Shown piece after piece: positions 16,478 to 19,139 of a stretch of DNA of 19,139 nt. Numbering within the stretch: position 1 is the stretch's first letter; each line of letters starts with the position of its first letter. Location: assembly GCA_036338025.1 (NCBI GenBank), contig JAYZDB010000008.1, positions 1 to 19,139 of the forward strand, given 5' to 3'. The position numbers and the translations under genes were made by a program. The notes under the pieces are model-generated. The model had not been told where the DNA came from. It made no database searches and saw only the letters and a program-made list of their open reading frames with translations. The stretch is from JAYZDB01 sp036338025. GTDB lineage: Bacteria > Planctomycetota > UBA1135 > UBA2386.

Positions 16478-18169
16478 TCAGCGCACAAACAAGTCTTCGA
16501 AACGGTACCGGGTCCACTTTCGATAAGGGGCGTCCCAGGCTTCGGCTCGCAAACTCGCAGTCGCCACGTCGATGATGCCTTGGTTTGGCTGCGTGATGAT
16601 GGCGTACTCCGTGGTGCCGTGGCACACACACTGCAATAACTCACGCATCTGCGCCGTGCCGATCTTGCGACCAAGACGAACAAACGACTCCATCTTGTGC
16701 ATCCCGGCCTCGTACCTCCACCGCGAGGAGAACCTCGGCTGCTGGCCAAAGTTCATCCCGGGCTTGGCGGGATCGCATCCATACAGGTGGTAATGGTTGC
16801 TGCCCATGATGCCGGTCTTGGCACGAGGCCGCACCAAACCGGGCAACCTGATCTTGCCCCCAAACCGATCGCCCTCGTAGATGAACGCGGGGTCCTCCTG
16901 ACCGGTGTAAGGAACTGCCCAAAGAATGACCGAGCCTGGGCCACAGGCTCCACCACCCTTCGAAGCGTAGCGATCCAACAACTTCTGCACGTCCACGCTG
17001 GTCGCGTCGGCACCCAGCGTCGCCAAGGCCATGCGCTGCACCCAGGACACCGGGACGATGCCATCCACAACCGGACCAGGGCCGGTCGGCCCGGCGTTCT
17101 CCATCGAGTAGAAGCCGTCTTCGTTGATGCCGCTGATGGTGCCGATAAAGCCAGGCCACATCATCGAGACGTAGCGCTTGTGACCCGGCTCGGTTGGTGT
17201 GACTGCGAACAACAAGAACCCGTGCACCGTGGTCCGACGGATGTCGATCTCACCGTCCATGTTGCGGCCGGTAATCATCTCCCCATCTACATCCGTGCCC
17301 TCGGTCTGGGGTCCCCAAGCTGCAAACTGTGTGCAACTCGATCGCATCGCGCGGGTCTCGATGTAAGCGTTGATTGCGAACAGGTCGGTGCGCGTGAAAT
17401 CGCGCCCCAGCACAGGAATCCGCAGGGAGACACCGCTCTTCTTCATACCCTCGATCACACCGTCGGCTTCGGCGAGGAAGTCCTTGGGGTAGGAGAAATG
17501 CGATTCCAAGAACGGCGCAAACTGACCTTGATAGGTGCTGGCGTTGCGAAACTTGTCTTCGAGCACATAGAACTCAAAGAAGTCCAGGATCTGCCGCGCC
17601 ACCAATCGGCCATGCGCAAGGCCGCGCTGGCGAGCATCGCCGCGAAGTTGCAACACCGGATAGCCGCGGATCTGGCGAAGGTCCCCGTGCTCCGTCGACC
17701 TCGCCTGGCTCGGAAACGGCGTCGGAGCACGCAGGACAATGCTGAGCTGCGCCGGCTCCTTGGTGTTCGACAAGCGAAACGTATCAAGACGCCCGGCGGG
17801 TCGGGCTGCATACCAGCCACAGGCCTCGGGAATTCCCGGGTCCCAAGCACGGTTGGCATTGCGGTCGGCGAAGGCAAACAAGCAGTAACCGCCCACATCC
17901 AAGAGACCGCAGTCGAATTTCGCAGCGCCATCTTCTGGTTTTGCACTCAGCTCAAAGCCTGGGACCCTCGTGAGCAGGTCGGTCTTTGACATTCTGACGG
18001 CCCGCGCGCCGCCCCCTCCGTCTAGCCGATATCCACGGAGCACGATCGAACCGGCGGCGTGATCTTGCGACCGAACTTGCACCCGTAGCCCAGCACGCTG
18101 GGCGTACGCCCGGGGCATGGCAACGAGAAGAGTCAGGACAACAGCGACAGCAACACGAGTGGATCTCAT
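16478..18169 (-). CDS. Secreted C45-family (acyltransferase-like) Ntn hydrolase with DUF2141-like N-terminal domain
   Basis: A 563-aa exported protein with a signal peptide (residues 1-23, AYA|Q). Residues ~28-148 look like a DUF2141-type beta domain (YCLFAFADRNANRAWDPGIP followed by EACGW). From ~165 on it matches peptidase family C45/acyl-CoA:6-aminopenicillanate acyltransferase: RGDARQRGLAHGRLVARQI, then the predicted nucleophile Cys279 in SSCTQFAAWGP, then DGEMITGRNMD (295-305) and ISGINEDGFYSMENAG. Family members self-cleave before the Cys, which becomes the N-terminal catalytic residue that hydrolyses or transfers amide-bound acyl groups. The fungal prototype has its nucleophile near residue 103; here 278 residues precede it. 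The substrate is unknown; N-acyl amides or lipids are possible. Family confidence is high, the N-terminal domain moderate. Confidence 0.86.
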   Translation of the reverse strand: MRSTRVAVAVVLTLLVAMPRAYAQRAGLRVQVRSQDHAAGSIVLRGYRLDGGGGARAVRMSKTDLLTRVPGFELSAKPEDGAAKFDCGLLDVGGYCLFAFADRNANRAWDPGIPEACGWYAARPAGRLDTFRLSNTKEPAQLSIVLRAPTPFPSQARSTEHGDLRQIRGYPVLQLRGDARQRGLAHGRLVARQILDFFEFYVLEDKFRNASTYQGQFAPFLESHFSYPKDFLAEADGVIEGMKKSGVSLRIPVLGRDFTRTDLFAINAYIETRAMRSSCTQFAAWGPQTEGTDVDGEMITGRNMDGEIDIRRTTVHGFLLFAVTPTEPGHKRYVSMMWPGFIGTISGINEDGFYSMENAGPTGPGPVVDGIVPVSWVQRMALATLGADATSVDVQKLLDRYASKGGGACGPGSVILWAVPYTGQEDPAFIYEGDRFGGKIRLPGLVRPRAKTGIMGSNHYHLYGCDPAKPGMNFGQQPRFSSRWRYEAGMHKMESFVRLGRKIGTAQMRELLQCVCHGTTEYAIITQPNQGIIDVATASLRAEAWDAPYRKWTRYRFEDLFVR

Positions 18170-18175
18170 GCCGCG

Positions 18176-18181
18176 ATCATA
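18176..18181 (-). promoter_or_regulatory. -10-like TATGAT close to the C45 start codon
   Basis: On the minus strand TATGAT (5 of 6 matches to TATAAT) ends six bases before the ATG at 18169. If used as a -10 element, transcription would start at or next to the A of the ATG and give a leaderless mRNA, in keeping with the lack of a Shine-Dalgarno. No good -35 is present at 16-18 bp. Confidence 0.25.
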
Positions 18182-18387
18182 CGAGACATCGGGAGTTCGA
18201 GACGAGCAAGCTCAGCAACAAGCCTGTCGCGAAGCCGCGGATCCAGTGTGCGAACCATGCTCCAAGGACCTCGTGTCACAGGGTTTGCCCGAAACGAGCG
18301 GTTGAATCGGGTGCCTCCGCACAGGAAGGCGGGAGCATTCGGCGTTGTTGGCCGTAGAGTCCATCGAGTTCATTGCTCACGTTCACC

Positions 18388-19139
18388 ATGGGCCCTCGTA
18401 TCCAGATCATCATCGCCGCAGGACTCTGCTGCACCGCCATCCTTACGGCACAGGACACTCAGGCCGAGCTGCCCAAGGCCAGCTACCGCGTCTTCGTCGT
18501 CCACCCTGACTGTGGTTGACCAGCCCCGGTAAAAGGGGCCCGGGCGGTCCTGGAACAGATTCCTGGCGTGACGGTCACCAAGGCCAGTACCGCCGGACAG
18601 ACGGATCTCGGCGTAGCAGAGTTCTTTGTGCGGGGCGCCCACCCGATCCAGCGCGAAGATCTCATCAAGAAGCTGACCACCCGCCATGTGTTCCCCTACA
18701 GCCTCGAACGGACCGACCGACCGTTGCCAGAGTCTCTTCGCCGCCTACATGCCTCGGTAAGCCAAGATCCACACAACACGGAACTCAGCGATCACCCGGC
18801 AGTGGCAAGAATGCTCTCCGCGCTCGCTCTACTAAGGGGTTGGCGGAGCAATGTGCGTAGCGCCAATTCCGAGTTCGCTGTCACTCCGCGGCTCGACGAG
18901 TTACTGAGCCTCGTCGAAACCCACATCAGCCTATTGAGAAAACGCGGCTTCGTCCTTGAGCAAGAGTGCATGGTGAGTGCGCGGGAGCGTCTGGACCGCA
19001 AGGTCGACGAGATCCTCCACCGCAAGACCGGCAGCGTGCGGAAACTCTGGAAGGGCTCGAACAAGGCCCTCGCGGCAGCCGCCCGCGCGATGGAGGCACC
19101 GGCATTCGATTACCAGATCGCCGAACTCCTGAAGATCGC
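18388..19139 (+). CDS. Putative exported selenoprotein: HMA/MerP-like domain with in-frame UGA (Sec44), 3'-truncated
   Basis: ATG 18388 starts a signal peptide (IQIIIAAGLCCTAIL, cleaved near residue 26). Codon 44 is TGA (18517-18519), and the same frame then stays open to the window edge (about 206 more codons), with mainly G/C third positions before and after. The residues around the TGA form a plausible beta-alpha-beta-beta-alpha-beta HMA-type domain (~33-108): strand YRVFVV, HPDCGUP, helix APVKGARAVLEQI, PGV, strand LGVAEFFVRG, helix REDLIKKL, strand HVFPYSL. U44 aligns with the second metal-binding Cys of HMA domains (four residues before the helix Val); Cys42 gives C-x-U instead of the usual C-x-x-C. 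Beyond ~110 is a helical, charged region I do not recognise. Read as a stop, the TGA would leave a signal peptide plus one strand, which makes no sense. It may bind metal or do redox chemistry outside the cytoplasm. The alternatives are a nonsense mutation or a sequencing error. Confidence 0.72.
18517..18519 (+). other. In-frame TGA, predicted selenocysteine codon
   Basis: This is codon 44 of the gene starting at 18388, in the context TGT GGT TGA CCA (Cys-Gly-Sec-Pro). It occupies the second-cysteine position of the HMA-like motif, the kind of site where selenocysteine replaces cysteine. UGA is not generally reassigned in this genome: several neighbouring genes end with TGA at a sensible place (for example 1868-1870, 3744-3746, 7165-7167). 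Confidence 0.7.
18540..18553 (+). promoter_or_regulatory. Candidate bacterial SECIS hairpin
   Basis: CCGGG-CGGT-CCTGG forms a 5-bp stem (one G-U pair) with a four-base loop C-G-G-U, starting 20 nt after the TGA and with its loop 25 nt after it. Bacterial SECIS elements lie inside the coding region just after the UGA, with a short apical loop bearing a G in its first two positions and a UGA-to-loop distance of roughly 16-37 nt, as I recall the consensus; this hairpin fits. An adjacent hairpin GCCCC-GGTAAAA-GGGGC (18523-18539) lies closer to the UGA; CCAG (18520-18523) can also pair with CTGG (18550-18553) in a competing fold. No folding energy was computed. Confidence 0.5.

Noticed and set aside
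16697..17989. 430-codon plus-strand open frame
   Set aside because: It lies wholly antisense to the C45 hydrolase, whose motifs are clear; the translation is typical shadow sequence.
18517..18519. TGA as a true stop of a 43-residue protein
   Set aside because: The product would be a signal peptide plus one beta-strand, and the frame after it continues the same domain. A sequencing error or recent nonsense mutation is less likely but cannot be excluded from one sequence.
18516..18860. Open frame of 114 codons in another plus-strand frame across the Sec gene
   Set aside because: Its translation is rich in Pro, Arg and Ser with no secondary-structure pattern, while the frame through the TGA gives a coherent fold.
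18370..19064. Minus-strand open frames opposite the Sec gene (18370-18687 and 18792-19064)
   Set aside because: No recognisable domain and no credible continuation; they look like antisense shadows in GC-rich coding DNA.

Overview
The window looks like chromosomal DNA of a member of the Planctomycetota. The evidence is a secreted PSCyt1/DUF1549/DUF1553 protein translationally coupled to a Tat-exported DUF1501 protein, an adjacent secreted sulfatase, a lipoprotein PQQ-type propeller beginning with the 'WPQWRG' motif, an ECF sigma/anti-sigma pair, and a large protein made of carboxypeptidase-regulatory-like repeats. The DNA is GC-rich, genes are tightly packed, and clear Shine-Dalgarno sequences are scarce. 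I see no rRNA, tRNA, CRISPR array, insertion sequence or phage gene.

Layout. (1) 2-3746, plus strand: the 3' part of a membrane-anchored zinc-ribbon/TPR/retropepsin-like aspartic protease gene, a hairpin, then an ECF sigma factor and its zinc-binding, single-pass anti-sigma factor. (2) 3886-10162, plus strand: a three-gene operon of a 1093-aa di-CxxCH protein with an inserted discoidin-like domain, a Tat-exported DUF1501 protein (ATGA overlap), and a lipoprotein sulfatase with an intact CAPSR formylglycine site. (3) 10152-13743, minus strand: a propeller lipoprotein that overlaps the sulfatase tail-to-tail by 11 bp, a GNAT acetyltransferase and a secreted M28 metallopeptidase. (4) 13983-16472, plus strand: an 829-aa protein of about eight carboxypeptidase-regulatory-like (Ig-type) repeats. 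(5) 16478-18169, minus strand: a secreted C45-type Ntn hydrolase with an extra N-terminal DUF2141-like domain. (6) 18388 to the window end, plus strand: a gene with an in-frame TGA at codon 44.

Gene 6 is the main discovery. The frame continues for about 206 codons past the TGA to the window edge, with codon use like that before it. The TGA falls where the second metal-binding cysteine of an HMA/MerP-like (ferredoxin-fold) domain would be, in the context D-C-G-U-P. A small hairpin with a CGGU loop lies 25 nt downstream of the TGA, within the spacing expected of a bacterial SECIS element. I therefore annotate an exported selenoprotein with an HMA-like domain and a helical C-terminal extension of unknown function. 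A standard gene caller would miss it.

How the genes may work together: almost everything is exported, so this is a cell-envelope or periplasmic catabolic neighbourhood. The sulfatase, PSCyt/DUF1501 pair and propeller protein fit planctomycete clusters linked to breakdown of sulfated polymers, but no glycoside hydrolase is present and the substrate is unknown. The ECF/anti-sigma pair directly upstream could control the operon; this is inference from position only.
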